The notes under the pieces were generated by a model. It was not told the DNA's origin. It saw nothing but the letters and a program-made list of their open reading frames with translations, and did not search any database. DNA of 58,276 nt from an uncultured Bacilli bacterium (GTDB lineage Bacteria; Bacillota_I; Bacilli_A; RF39; UBA660). The stretch is taken from assembly GCA_934120265.1 (NCBI GenBank), contig CAKOTU010000005.1, forward strand, positions 1 to 58,276. Reading direction: 5' to 3'. The position numbers were made by a program, and so were the translations under genes. Of this stretch, positions 1 to 9,084 are shown piece after piece (position 1 is the stretch's first letter; every line of letters begins with the position of its first letter).

Positions 1-39
1 GTATGAACCGATCATTCTAGCCAGCTGAATTACCTCGCC
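1..39 (-). tRNA. tRNA-Met (elongator-type, CAU), 5' part only
   Basis: On the minus strand the 5' acceptor arm GGCGAGG is followed by TA, a D arm with ATTC pairing GAAT around AGCTGGCTA, the 5' strand of the anticodon stem (ATCGG) and the loop TTCATAC with anticodon CAT. The loop and D arm match the elongator tRNA-Met pattern of Firmicutes. The window edge cuts the gene just after the anticodon loop, so the T arm and 3' end are not visible, nor is any following tRNA. Confidence 0.85.
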
Positions 40-60
40 ATAAATCAAGTAAGCAATATA

Positions 61-89
61 ATAATATCATAAATATTTTTAATTGACAA
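61..89 (-). promoter_or_regulatory. sigma-A promoter of the tRNA-Met gene
   Basis: TTGTCA (84-89) and TATTAT (61-66) lie exactly 17 nt apart on the minus strand, placing the start about 15 nt before the tRNA 5' end. Confidence 0.7.
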
Positions 90-179
90 TACTAAATTTA
101 AAATTTCAGTTAAAAAGTAATTACATAAGTATTTATTTCAAAATTAAACTATTATTGCTTACTATTAGTATAAATTAAC

Positions 180-911
180 TTAGCCTCTATTATACTTCTT
201 TCTATATAGTTTCGTAATAAACAATGACGCATAAGAAGATACTAAACTAATAGCCACACTAAATATAAAAACTGCAGCTAATGAATCAGAGTTTGAACTA
301 AACTTTGTTAGTATCAAAAAGTAAATAAATAGTGGTACTATCGATAAAATAGTTCTGATAAAATATCCAAATATATGAAGATATTTTTTATATAAGAAAA
401 TACATATAATAGAAGAAACTGTAGCTCCTACTACAAATGGTAATATTACCCATGTTAAATAATTGCCATTATAAATTGGAGCAACTACCTCTTCCCAAAC
501 CTTAGTAAACGCTGCTCCTATAAAAATAAGCGTTATACATATTCTAGTTAAAATTTTTCCAAAAGTTAGTGGTTTATCAGATATTCCAGAACTTCCAGAT
601 GGATATTTATTTTGACTATCATTAGGCATATGAATACTATTTGTTGGATTATTTAAAGTAAAATTCTCTTCTTTTTCTTCTATAGGTGTTCTAAGTTGAC
701 CTGATTCATCATAAAATTGATCTCCAGGTTGTCTTAAGATACCTTTAGCATCATAATATTCTTCACCGGGCAATCTAAGTATTCCTTTAGAATCATAAAA
801 TTGATCTTCTGGACCTCTCAACATACCTTTGGAATCATAATACTGATCTCCTGCCATTCTTAATTGTCCATTAGAATCAAAAAAAGTATCTTTTTTATAT
901 TTCTTTACCAT
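180..911 (-). CDS. membrane protein with five 14-residue N-terminal repeats
   Basis: Unrecognised 243-aa protein. Residues 8-77 are five tandem 14-mers with consensus D-x-[FY]-[FY]-D-x-x-G-x-L-R-x-[PA]-[GE], starting at residues 8, 22, 36, 50 and 64. A polar linker (about 80-115) leads to roughly five hydrophobic segments from about residue 120 to the basic C-terminus. There is no signal peptide, so the repeat block is probably cytoplasmic. Start ATG at 911 is preceded by GGAGATAATAT. The gene stands alone between the tRNA promoter and the folD terminator. The repeats may bind a partner, but no function can be assigned. Confidence 0.75.
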   Translation of the reverse strand: MVKKYKKDTFFDSNGQLRMAGDQYYDSKGMLRGPEDQFYDSKGILRLPGEEYYDAKGILRQPGDQFYDESGQLRTPIEEKEENFTLNNPTNSIHMPNDSQNKYPSGSSGISDKPLTFGKILTRICITLIFIGAAFTKVWEEVVAPIYNGNYLTWVILPFVVGATVSSIICIFLYKKYLHIFGYFIRTILSIVPLFIYFLILTKFSSNSDSLAAVFIFSVAISLVSSYASLFITKLYRKKYNRG

Positions 912-975
912 ATATTATCTCCATTTCTATCTTTCACTATAAATAGTATATCATACTTTTTTATTATTTAGCTAA

Positions 976-1008
976 ATAATAAAATTGCTAGTATTATTTA
1001 CTAGCAAT
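976..1008 (-). terminator. intrinsic terminator after folD
   Basis: A 10-bp stem (ATTGCTAGTA/TACTAGCAAT, 984-1008) with a 5-nt loop is followed by a T-rich run on the minus strand. The folD stop codon lies in the loop. Confidence 0.7.
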
Positions 1009-1830
1009 CATTCTTTTATATGTATCATTTACATTTTTTAGTAACATAGCAACTGTCATAGGTCCTACTCCTCCAGGGACTGGGGTAATATACGCAACTT
1101 TATCTTTTACATTGTCAAAATCAACATCACCGTACAATTTACCATTTTCACGATTAATTCCAACATCAATTACAGTTGCCCCTTCTTTTACCATATCTTT
1201 AGTAATTAAATGTTTATGACCAACAGCTACTACTAAAATATCAGCTTTAGAAGTAAAATCTTTTAAATTATTAGTTTTTGAGTGACAAACAGTTACAGTT
1301 GCATCACTATTTAAAAATAAACTAATTAGTGGTTTACCTACTAAATTACTTCTACCAACAATAACAACATTTTTACCGCTTACTTCAATTTCATATTGTT
1401 TCAAAAGTTCCATAATACCTTGTGGAGTACAAGATACTAAACATTTCTTTTTATTAACTAGTTTTCCTACATTAATATCTGTTAAACCATCAACGTCTTT
1501 ATTACGAGCTATATAATTAATTAATTTTTCAGTATTAAATTTTTCAGGAAGTGGAAGTTGAAGTAATATCCCATTTACGTATTCATCATTGTTTAATTCA
1601 AGAATTTTGTTTATAACTTCAATTTCACGAGCTGTCTCTTCAAATTTAATATGTTTAAAATAGATTCCAACTTCGCCGCAAGCTTTTTCTTTTGCCTTAA
1701 TATAAACTTCACTAGCAGGATCATTACCTATTTGAATCACTGCTAAACAAGGTTTTATCATATATGTTTTTACTTCAGCTTTTAATTCTTCTCTTATTTT
1801 TTCGCTTATCTCTTTTCCGTTTATTATCAT
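994..1830 (-). CDS. folD: bifunctional methylene-THF dehydrogenase / methenyl-THF cyclohydrolase
   Basis: Interconverts 5,10-methylene-, methenyl- and 10-formyl-tetrahydrofolate with NADP(H) in the cytosol. At 278 aa it is the normal bacterial length. Family marks: ASEVYIKAKEKAC with catalytic Tyr43 and Lys47, QLPLPEK, the Rossmann motif GRSNLVGKPL and the C-terminal PVPGGVGPMTVAML. It lies 12 nt downstream of glyA on the same strand, so the glyA-folD pair makes methylene-THF from serine and oxidises it onward, a one-carbon operon. The spoVA and glycan genes elsewhere are unrelated. Confidence 0.97.
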   Translation of the reverse strand: MIINGKEISEKIREELKAEVKTYMIKPCLAVIQIGNDPASEVYIKAKEKACGEVGIYFKHIKFEETAREIEVINKILELNNDEYVNGILLQLPLPEKFNTEKLINYIARNKDVDGLTDINVGKLVNKKKCLVSCTPQGIMELLKQYEIEVSGKNVVIVGRSNLVGKPLISLFLNSDATVTVCHSKTNNLKDFTSKADILVVAVGHKHLITKDMVKEGATVIDVGINRENGKLYGDVDFDNVKDKVAYITPVPGGVGPMTVAMLLKNVNDTYKRMIASK

Positions 1831-1842
1831 ATTTACCCCAAT

Positions 1843-3045
1843 CTATAAAGCACTTGTTAATTTTAGTACTTCTTCTTTTAATATTTCTTTATTCTCTTTT
1901 CCATTAAGCGCGTCATATATAATGTCCGCCACTTTAACAAAATCTTCCTCTTTAAAGCCACGTGTTGTCATAGCAGGAGTTCCAACTCTAATACCACTTG
2001 TTACCATTGGTGATTCAGAATCATAAGGAATAGTATTTTTATTTACTGTAATATTTATTTCATCAAGAATTTTTTCAGCTTCCTTGCCAGTTAAGCCAAA
2101 TGATGACTTAACATCAACCAACATTAAGTGATTATCAGTATCACCAGTAATTATTTTGACTCCCAATTTTTTAAATTCATTACACATTGCTTTGCTATTT
2201 AAGATTATTTGTTTTGCATAATCTTTAAACTCAGGTTGCAATGCTTCGTAGAAACATTCTGCTTTAGCGGCAATTACATGCATTAAAGGCCCACCTTGTA
2301 TACCAGGGAAGATTATCTTATTAACTTTTTTAATTATGTCTTCATTATTAGTTAAAATAAGGCCACCGCGAGGTCCTCTTAATGTCTTATGAGTAGTAGA
2401 TGTTACTACATCCGCATACATTACAGGATTTTGGTGAAGACCTGCTGCAACAAGTCCAGCAATATGAGCCATATCTACCATTAAATAGGCACCACATAAA
2501 TCAGCTATTTCTCTAAATTTTTTAAAATCTATAAAACGAGAATATGCACTAGCACCAGCAATAATCATTTTAGGCTTTTCTTTAAGTGCTATTTCTTTTA
2601 CTACATCATAATCTATTAAGTTAGTCTCTTTATCAACTGGATAAAATATAGGACTATATTCTATACCACTAAAGTTAATAGAATGGCCATGCGTTAAATG
2701 ACCTCCCTGATCTAAGTTCATAGCAAGAACTTTATCTCCCGGAGTAAGCAATGCTTTATAAATAGCCATGTTGGCACTACTACCACTATGTGGTTGTACA
2801 TTGGCATACTTAGCTCCAAATAACTTACATGCATATTCAATAGCTAAATTTTCTACCGTGTCAACATTAACGCATCCACCATAATATCTACGTCCTGGAT
2901 ACCCTTCCGCATATTTATTTGTAAATATACTTCCTTGTAAAGCTAACACATCATCAGATACATAATTTTCACTTGCAATTAATTCTATATTATTTTTTTG
3001 TCTTATTTTTTCTTTTTCTAAGGCTTCTTTAATTCTTTTATCCAT
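1843..3045 (-). CDS. glyA: serine hydroxymethyltransferase
   Basis: PLP enzyme converting serine plus THF to glycine plus 5,10-methylene-THF. 400 aa. Visible marks are ELIASENYVS at the N-terminus, YAEGYPGRRYYGGC, the PLP-lysine segment TSTTHKTLRGPRGG (Lys220) and VTSGIRVGTPAMTTRG near the C-terminus. Start ATG at 3045 has GTAGGTGATATAA upstream. A TATAAT box about 20 nt further up (with a weak TTAGAA -35) is the likely promoter of the glyA-folD operon. Confidence 0.98.
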   Translation of the reverse strand: MDKRIKEALEKEKIRQKNNIELIASENYVSDDVLALQGSIFTNKYAEGYPGRRYYGGCVNVDTVENLAIEYACKLFGAKYANVQPHSGSSANMAIYKALLTPGDKVLAMNLDQGGHLTHGHSINFSGIEYSPIFYPVDKETNLIDYDVVKEIALKEKPKMIIAGASAYSRFIDFKKFREIADLCGAYLMVDMAHIAGLVAAGLHQNPVMYADVVTSTTHKTLRGPRGGLILTNNEDIIKKVNKIIFPGIQGGPLMHVIAAKAECFYEALQPEFKDYAKQIILNSKAMCNEFKKLGVKIITGDTDNHLMLVDVKSSFGLTGKEAEKILDEINITVNKNTIPYDSESPMVTSGIRVGTPAMTTRGFKEEDFVKVADIIYDALNGKENKEILKEEVLKLTSAL

Positions 3046-3124
3046 TTATATCACCTACATTCATTATATCAAAAATATGAAAAGTTCTAACATAAAATAC
3101 CATTTTTTCATCTACTTTACACAA

Positions 3125-3151
3125 AAAAGCTATAAAAATTATTTATAGCTT
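3125..3151 (-). terminator. terminator of the rubrerythrin gene
   Basis: AAAGCTATAAA/TTTATAGCTTT stem followed by a T run on the minus strand; it spans the rubrerythrin stop codon. Confidence 0.75.
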
Positions 3152-3681
3152 TCACATTTAACTTCAAAATAGCTTTGAGGATGTGCACAAACTGGACATA
3201 CCTCTGGAGCTTTTTCTCCATAATGAACATGTCCACAGTTACGACAAATCCACATTTTAGGTGTATCTTTTGTAAATACTTTACCACCTTCAATGTTAGC
3301 AATTAAAGCATTATAACGTGCTTCATGTTCTTTCTCAATTTTACCAACTTCTTCAAATAAGTACGCAACATGATCAAATCCTTCTTCACGAGCTGTTTTA
3401 GCAAAATCTGCATACATATCTGTCCATTCATAATTTTCTCCAGCTGCAGCATCTTTTAAATTAGTAATTGTATCTGGAACTGCTCCATCATGTAATAATT
3501 TAAACCACATTTTAGCATGTTCTTTCTCATTGTTAGCAGTTTCTTCAAAAATACTAGCTATTTGTTCATAACCATCTTTTTTGGCACGCGATGCATAATA
3601 AGTATATTTATTACGAGCTTGACTTTCTCCTGCAAAAGCAGCCATTAAATTTTGTTCTGTTTTACTTCCTTTTAATTCCAT
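3139..3681 (-). CDS. rbr: rubrerythrin
   Basis: Non-haem iron peroxidase that reduces hydrogen peroxide in anaerobes. 180 aa. The N-terminal ferritin-like four-helix domain carries the two diiron motifs EETANNEKEH and EEVGKIEKEH. The C-terminal rubredoxin domain has two CxxC knuckles (CRNCGHVHYG and CPVCAHPQSYF). Start ATG at 3681 is preceded by AAGGAGGATT. It is monocistronic with its own terminator. Its presence suggests an anaerobe or microaerobe. Confidence 0.96.
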   Translation of the reverse strand: MELKGSKTEQNLMAAFAGESQARNKYTYYASRAKKDGYEQIASIFEETANNEKEHAKMWFKLLHDGAVPDTITNLKDAAAGENYEWTDMYADFAKTAREEGFDHVAYLFEEVGKIEKEHEARYNALIANIEGGKVFTKDTPKMWICRNCGHVHYGEKAPEVCPVCAHPQSYFEVKCESYK

Positions 3682-3748
3682 TTTAATCCTCCTTAGTAGT
3701 TATACTACTTACATGATAATTATATAATTTTTATAAATTACTTGTCAA

Positions 3749-4300
3749 CTACTTTTCTCTTTTAAAAAACGCAATAACTTTAGAAAACATAAATAATATA
3801 TCGTTACTTTTTGATATAGCAACACCTTTTCCTAAAGCTTTACCACCTATTGTTAAAGCTGCTATTAAAGCTGTAACTATAAGAGATACTAAAAATGTAT
3901 TAACATTTAATATTGTTGCTAGCTTAGACGCTATTACAACACCTGCAGAACCAGATATAATTCCACATATATCACCAATAACATCATTACAAAACGACGA
4001 CATTTTTTCAGCATTTCTTTTTAATAATACTGCTGTTTTGGCTCCTTTAACTTTTCTAGAACTCATTGAGTGAAATTGCTTCTCATCAGAAGCTGTAACA
4101 GCAACACCAATCATATCAAATATAACACCAATTATAATAAACACTAAAACTAAAATAATTCCCATTATTAAATTAGCGTTTGGTAATATTTTTTCAGAAA
4201 CGAAGGAAAATAAAAGTGATATTGTAAACGCTGCTACTGTTATTTTTATAACCCAATTATAATCTGTATTACTTTTCTTTTTATTTAATTTCTTTTTCAT
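3749..4300 (-). CDS. oapA: OapA-like OLE RNA-associated membrane protein (CorB/DUF21-like)
   Basis: 183 aa with about four hydrophobic segments (roughly 18-38, 43-70, 106-130, 135-160). Residues 62-110 resemble the CorB/DUF21 membrane-domain pattern (A-x-T-A-S-D, F-x-S-M-S-S-R-K-V-x-G-A-K), and there is a D-V-I-G-D element at 106-110. OapA, the membrane partner of OLE RNA, is a small multi-pass protein with a DxxxD motif and CorB-like similarity, encoded just downstream of the RNA; this gene fits in size, motif and position. Start ATG at 4300 has AGAGGAGAAAT upstream. A terminator hairpin separates it from the RNA, so it probably depends on read-through. The alternative is an unrelated CorB-like transporter fragment. 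Confidence 0.72.
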   Translation of the reverse strand: MKKKLNKKKSNTDYNWVIKITVAAFTISLLFSFVSEKILPNANLIMGIILVLVFIIIGVIFDMIGVAVTASDEKQFHSMSSRKVKGAKTAVLLKRNAEKMSSFCNDVIGDICGIISGSAGVVIASKLATILNVNTFLVSLIVTALIAALTIGGKALGKGVAISKSNDILFMFSKVIAFFKREK

Positions 4301-4318
4301 ATTTCTCCTCTAACTGTA

Positions 4319-4346
4319 AAATAAAAAAGGATATCTCTTATCCCTT
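4319..4346 (-). terminator. terminator between the large ncRNA and oapA
   Basis: AGGGATA/TATCCTT stem with a short loop, followed by TTTTTTATTTTA on the minus strand. It ends the ncRNA about 20 nt before the oapA start. Confidence 0.75.
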
Positions 4347-4944
4347 AAAATTTAAAATGGCTACTACAATAGTTAACTTTGCGTCATAGGTCAAGTTGGA
4401 TTTCCCCATTTCGTACTTCCCGTTACCAGGATAGCGGTTTCCCTTTAAAGAAGAGGTATATCGTCACCGAATATACGACTTGATTGCCACTTAGTACGCA
4501 CTGCAATCCCATTATAATAATACATTCTAGGAGATTTCCTCAACAACTTCCTTACTATTAATTCTTTTTTGCAACAGTAGTTTCAAATTGCGATAACAAA
4601 TAATTTTAGCTATAAACTATTTATTTAGATCAATTATTCCCCACCATCACGCAAGACAAGCTACGCTACTCATAAGTTTCCCCACATAGTAGGTTCAAGC
4701 CTAGTTCGTATAATATCCATCAACTAACAGTGTATAGGTATTACACAAAGATAGGTCTCCATGAATACTGGGTCGGAATCGTATGCCATTACGAGCGCCC
4801 AATATTCTACCTTCCAGCATTCACCCCAGACTGGGCGTAAGAAGCAAACACCAGAAGTTTCACAGATGTGCTCTTTAGTGGATTTTTAGCCCCACCTTCA
4901 TAGTAAGTCCATCGACTAGAATAATGTGCCATTTTTCACAACAC
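4320..4944 (-). ncRNA. ole: large structured ncRNA, probable OLE RNA
   Basis: About 625 nt with no ORF, higher GC than its surroundings, a consensus promoter and an intrinsic terminator. Many local pairings are visible, for example ATTGC/GCAAT around 4485-4515 and a GTATAT/ATATAC hairpin around 4450-4475. Length, orientation and adjacency to an OapA-like gene fit OLE (ornate, large, extremophilic) RNA, a membrane-associated RNP scaffold of about 600 nt. I cannot recite the OLE consensus, so the identity rests on context. Alternatives are ROOL (about 580 nt) or an unnamed large RNA. RNase P, tmRNA and group II intron hallmarks are absent. Confidence 0.7.
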
Positions 4945-4950
4945 ATCTAA

Positions 4951-4979
4951 ATATTAACATTTTTTTACACTTTTGTCAA
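4951..4979 (-). promoter_or_regulatory. consensus sigma-A promoter of the large ncRNA
   Basis: TTGACA (4974-4979) and TAATAT (4951-4956) with a 17-nt spacer; predicted start near 4944. Confidence 0.8.
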
Positions 4980-5030
4980 ATTGATGTGTCAATATATTAT
5001 ATGAACATAATTTCAAATATTTAACTATAA

Positions 5031-5072
5031 ATAACTAAAAAGATACTCAAAACTGAGTATCTTTTTAGTTAT
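5031..5072 (-). terminator. 19-bp perfect-stem terminator after the UbiA gene
   Basis: Left arm ataactaaaaagatactca, loop AAAC, perfectly complementary right arm, with T runs on both strands. It shares a 24-nt identical stretch (5026-5049) with the terminator at 10132-10155, so the same element closes both ends of the 5085-10037 block. Confidence 0.85.
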
Positions 5073-5084
5073 CAAAATCATCAA

Positions 5085-5930
5085 TCATGATATGTACAAT
5101 AGTAAAAATATTGTTAGCCCATAAAGAGCACATAACATTATTAAAGTTTTATCATTTGTTAATACATCTACAGGATCACCAAAAGATTCTCCCTCTATAT
5201 CCAAAGAGTATTTAAGAGAAATTGTAATTACCCAAAATATCGTATAAATCATATATGGTGACGAAACGCTAATTGACCAAAGAGAATAAAATGCAATAAA
5301 TAAACCTAAAAACATATACATAACTTTATCTAAAAAATCTTTATTATAATACATTAATACTTTTCTACTATTTGATTTGTTCTTTAAAATTTCATTTCTT
5401 CTTTTTCCAAAACCAAGATAAAATGAAAATGAAATAATTGTTAAATATAACCAATTTGAAGTAATAACATTAGTTATTAAAGAACCATATATAACTCTAA
5501 TAACAAAGCCACTCACTAGGATTAAAACATCTAAAATCGGAATATTTTTTAATCCCAACGAATACAAAATATTCAGCAACAAATATAATACTAAAAGTAT
5601 ACTTGAAATTATATTTATTCTTCCTAAAAGATAAATCAATACAATAATTAAAATTAAAAATATTGCTAAAAGAACAGCTTGCGTTTTTGATACTTTCCCT
5701 GCTGCTATCGGTCTATTTTTCTTTATAGGATGCTTTTTATCGCTTTCGCAATCATTGATATCATTAATTATATAAACAATTGACGCCAATAAAGAGAAGC
5801 AAATAAAACCTAATATATTATTTTTTAAAATAGACAAGTTAAATAAATTTGAACTGAAGATTAATGGAATAAAAATTAATAAATTCTTTATATAATGCTT
5901 TGGTCGCATTAATTTAATATATTCTTTCAT
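5085..5930 (-). CDS. UbiA-family polyprenyl-phosphate phosphoribosyltransferase-like protein
   Basis: 281 aa, about eight to nine membrane segments. The UbiA Mg/diphosphate motif NDINDCESDKKHPIKKNRP is at about residues 57-75. The arrangement D-K-K-H-P-x-K-x-x-R-P is that of decaprenyl-phosphate phosphoribosyltransferases (DPPR synthase), which move ribose-5-phosphate from PRPP onto a polyprenyl phosphate. The neighbouring HAD phosphatase would remove the 5-phosphate and the GT-C enzyme could use the lipid-linked pentose. No DprE1/DprE2 epimerase is nearby, so the donor may stay as ribose. Start ATG at 5928-5930. Last gene of the operon. Confidence 0.85.
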   Translation of the reverse strand: MKEYIKLMRPKHYIKNLLIFIPLIFSSNLFNLSILKNNILGFICFSLLASIVYIINDINDCESDKKHPIKKNRPIAAGKVSKTQAVLLAIFLILIIVLIYLLGRINIISSILLVLYLLLNILYSLGLKNIPILDVLILVSGFVIRVIYGSLITNVITSNWLYLTIISFSFYLGFGKRRNEILKNKSNSRKVLMYYNKDFLDKVMYMFLGLFIAFYSLWSISVSSPYMIYTIFWVITISLKYSLDIEGESFGDPVDVLTNDKTLIMLCALYGLTIFLLLYIS

Positions 5931-5931
5931 C

Positions 5932-6483
5932 TTACACCTCCCACTTTCGAATTATATCTCCCTTTACTAAATAACTTTGTTTTGCTATTTTAGCTAAATA
6001 GATATCACTTGTAGAATCAGAATAGAATTTGTTTATTTGCTTATTTTGATATGTCTTTTTAAATTGCTTTACTTTTTCTTCGCCATAGAAGTTATTAATA
6101 TATTTACCAGTTCTTTCATCAACTTCCGAAGCGATGCAATTAACATTTAATATTTCGCATACTTTCGCTATTAGAAAAAATGGAGAAGCAGAAATAATTA
6201 AATCGCTTGTTTTCTTATTTTCTAAATACCATGGTTTAATTTTATTAATATTTTTATTCCAAAATAAATTAACCTCTTTTTTTAAATCTACATCTTTAAT
6301 CATCGCAAAAAAGTTACTTTTAAACTCAATTTTAGAGCACTTTTTTAATTTATATTTAATAAATGTATACAAAATTTTTGGATAGTATTTTATTAATGAT
6401 AAATGATTTTTTGTTAAATATAAAATAAAATCTATACTACTATCTCCCCTATATATAGTCTTATCAAAATCATAAACATTCAT
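5932..6483 (-). CDS. HAD-superfamily phosphatase, partner of UbiA
   Basis: 183 aa. HAD motif I is VYDFDKTIYRGDS at the very N-terminus, followed by motif II around DLIISASPF and an acidic motif near FYSDSTSDIYLAK. The start at 6483 is chosen because the DFDKT motif begins five residues later and TGACATG couples it to the upstream GT-C gene. Size and position next to UbiA fit a phosphatase acting on polyprenyl-phosphoribose-phosphate; this substrate is inferred from context. One base separates its stop codon from the UbiA start. Confidence 0.85.
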   Translation of the reverse strand: MNVYDFDKTIYRGDSSIDFILYLTKNHLSLIKYYPKILYTFIKYKLKKCSKIEFKSNFFAMIKDVDLKKEVNLFWNKNINKIKPWYLENKKTSDLIISASPFFLIAKVCEILNVNCIASEVDERTGKYINNFYGEEKVKQFKKTYQNKQINKFYSDSTSDIYLAKIAKQSYLVKGDIIRKWEV

Positions 6484-6484
6484 G

Positions 6485-9037
6485 TCATTGTACCTCGTAT
6501 AAAAATAAAAATTTTTCAGCAGCATCCCATACATGGGTTGGTGAAATGTTATTTTCTTTATAAAAACCAATATTTTCATCTAATTTTTTATAATCAGCAA
6601 AAGCTGCATTTTTTTCATAACTAAGTGGATATAAATTGTCACAAATATATAAATTACTTTTTTTATTTGTATGGTATCTAGCCCACCCTAAATAAGGAAA
6701 TTGAATATCATCAATATTGGCGTCAATGTTTTTATTTTTGTCATAAAACCACACTAAACTAGCATAATTATCATATTCTTTAGGTAGTTCAACAGAAATA
6801 TCATAATCTTCCTTTTCTATGGCAAATTTCAAAATTGCAGTTGGATAATATGATAAAATTTGATTATCTGTATACCCCATTATATAACTTGTGTTATTTT
6901 CATTCTTTATTCTTTCTACTTCAGAAAAAATTTCATCTATAATAATGTTGTTGCTATCTGTGGCTGATATTAAATATAAAAGCTCTCCTAGATTATCAGC
7001 TTCTTTTGTGCCGTTTTGTTCATCATATATATTATCAATTCTATCAATCCAAGGCTTAATTAAGTTCAAATTAGAAGTTTTTTCAAGTGCCATCGCACCC
7101 ATCATTGCATCACGATACCAACCATTATCATACACTAGTATGTTGGGTTTTAATTCACTATTATCTATATTAAACAAAATTTCTTGATGCAGTACTTTCA
7201 AAATTTCAGAATATTTAAAATTATTAAAATCTGGTAAATTAATTTTCTCATTATTGTCCAAACTTACCTTATCTTCATCATTCGTTTTTAAATATATACC
7301 ATCTTCATTTTCATATATAATATATTTATTTCCATTTTTATCTTTTAAAGATACTGTATACATATTTGGAATTATCATTTCACCTGTAGGATAAAAGTTA
7401 TATAAAATTGTTTTATTTTTTAAATCATATAATATTCCATTGGTATAAAGTAATTTTTTTCTGTTTCCCATACCAAACAAGTATAATTTACTACTGTTAT
7501 TGTAAGCAACACTAACATTATATTCTTTTTTTAGTTTCCCAAGTTGATTTAAATATAAATCATATTGTTTTTCATATGTGGCATCTATATAATTTAACAT
7601 TTCATTTTTTGCTTTCAAGGTATAATTTATCTTATTAAAAGTAAAAGTTAAAATCACTGTTAAAATTATACACAAAGCTACTTTCAACTTCCTGTTAATA
7701 CTTGCCAAACAAATTATAACGCAACCACAAATTATATAAATTATAAGTAATACTAAATCAACATTCATTCTAATCTCATAAACGTTTTTTAATAAATCAA
7801 ACATTTTAGATACCGATATCATATTTAAAACAAACTCTAATATTAAAAAAGTAAACAAAACAATTTCACCAAATTTTTGATACTTTTTATCAATGAATTG
7901 TATTAAGTAAGCAATAATTAAAATTAAAAGAAATTGATAATGTAAAATGTAAAGGAAACCTTCACTATTGCCATAAAAAAGATGTAAACAAAAATTAAAC
8001 ATAAAACTAACTATTAAAAGAAGAAAGAAACTATGTTTCATTAAATTTTCTTTTTCTTTTTTTACAAAATTAACCATCAACGTTCCTACTAATAAAACAG
8101 TAAAAATAACAATTAATTTATTTATAAAATACATTGAATCAAAACTTAAAACCATATTAGTTTCATCAAATGTCAAACCAACTTTTGGAGATATAAAACT
8201 ATAAGAGAAAACTGTTTTCATCTGTCTTACTACAGAAAATAAGGAAAATTTTTCTACATAGTTAAGTTCTTCAGATGAATGCGTAAATATAGCTTTTAAA
8301 TTATCTAAGAAAAATAAACTAGAATCCGGAAATAAAACAGCTTGTAATTCTGATAAAACAACAGTTATTCCAAAAGAAGCCAAAATACATAAAAATAATA
8401 TACCTAATTTATTAACTATCTTTTTACGCGATTTATCGTTAAAGAATATCATATAAAACATTACTAACAAATATACAAAATAATTAGTTAAGGTTACAGA
8501 TAAACAGCATACACCCAATAGAGTAAAGACAGTATAATCTCTAAGCAACAAGGTTTTATCTTTTTTACAATATGCAAAATAAAACAATAAAATTAAAAAG
8601 AATTGCGCAAATGGGTAAGTTTCTAAGGTTGCAGAATAAACTATCTGTCCAAAGGAAATAGTCATTATTAAAAATAGATATTTTTTTACTTTATTATTTA
8701 AATTCATCTTTTCTAAAAATAAATAAATTATAGTTAGAGAACCAGCATTGAAAAAGCTTTGAAGTGTTAAAGATGCTAAAACATTATTATTTAAACCAAA
8801 GTTAAGTATTTTAACTAGTGGTTGAAATAGAATAACAAACAATGGATGCACACTGGTTCTATAATGATTAGCTACTCTTACTGTTAAATCAATAAAGACA
8901 CGATTGCTATCAGATCCAAAAAAAATATTATAATAATCAAGAGTATTTAAAAAATAAGAAAATACTAATCCTATTGTAAAATAGAATAAGAATAAAGTTA
9001 AAAAAAGAATTAAAATTCTTCTAAATCTTTTATCCAT
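6485..9037 (-). CDS. GT-C membrane glycosyltransferase with C-terminal alpha/alpha-barrel-like domain
   Basis: 850 aa. Residues 1 to about 450 carry a dozen hydrophobic segments with an early loop (DSNRVFIDL, HYRTSVHPLF) typical of polyprenyl-phosphate-using GT-C enzymes. The C-terminal about 370 residues are soluble and contain NGWYRDAMMGAMAL and FPYLGWARYH, reminiscent of W-x-R-D in glucoamylase-like (alpha/alpha) barrels. Start ATG at 9037 (GAGGTG, 7-nt spacing) is preferred to an upstream GTG at 9043. It overlaps no neighbour and is coupled to the HAD gene by TGACATG. It probably adds lipid-linked sugars outside the membrane; the fused domain could trim or bind glycan. Confidence 0.75.
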   Translation of the reverse strand: MDKRFRRILILFLTLFLFYFTIGLVFSYFLNTLDYYNIFFGSDSNRVFIDLTVRVANHYRTSVHPLFVILFQPLVKILNFGLNNNVLASLTLQSFFNAGSLTIIYLFLEKMNLNNKVKKYLFLIMTISFGQIVYSATLETYPFAQFFLILLFYFAYCKKDKTLLLRDYTVFTLLGVCCLSVTLTNYFVYLLVMFYMIFFNDKSRKKIVNKLGILFLCILASFGITVVLSELQAVLFPDSSLFFLDNLKAIFTHSSEELNYVEKFSLFSVVRQMKTVFSYSFISPKVGLTFDETNMVLSFDSMYFINKLIVIFTVLLVGTLMVNFVKKEKENLMKHSFFLLLIVSFMFNFCLHLFYGNSEGFLYILHYQFLLILIIAYLIQFIDKKYQKFGEIVLFTFLILEFVLNMISVSKMFDLLKNVYEIRMNVDLVLLIIYIICGCVIICLASINRKLKVALCIILTVILTFTFNKINYTLKAKNEMLNYIDATYEKQYDLYLNQLGKLKKEYNVSVAYNNSSKLYLFGMGNRKKLLYTNGILYDLKNKTILYNFYPTGEMIIPNMYTVSLKDKNGNKYIIYENEDGIYLKTNDEDKVSLDNNEKINLPDFNNFKYSEILKVLHQEILFNIDNSELKPNILVYDNGWYRDAMMGAMALEKTSNLNLIKPWIDRIDNIYDEQNGTKEADNLGELLYLISATDSNNIIIDEIFSEVERIKNENNTSYIMGYTDNQILSYYPTAILKFAIEKEDYDISVELPKEYDNYASLVWFYDKNKNIDANIDDIQFPYLGWARYHTNKKSNLYICDNLYPLSYEKNAAFADYKKLDENIGFYKENNISPTHVWDAAEKFLFLYEVQ

Positions 9038-9084
9038 AAACACACCTCTTTCAACGAAAATATTAAAAACAGTAGATGAATATA

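Noticed and set aside
4320..4944. Large ncRNA as RNase P RNA, tmRNA or a group II intron
   Set aside because: No GAGGAAAGTCC-type RNase P core, no tmRNA tRNA-like ends, no GUGYG start or domain V of group II introns, and no intron-encoded protein.
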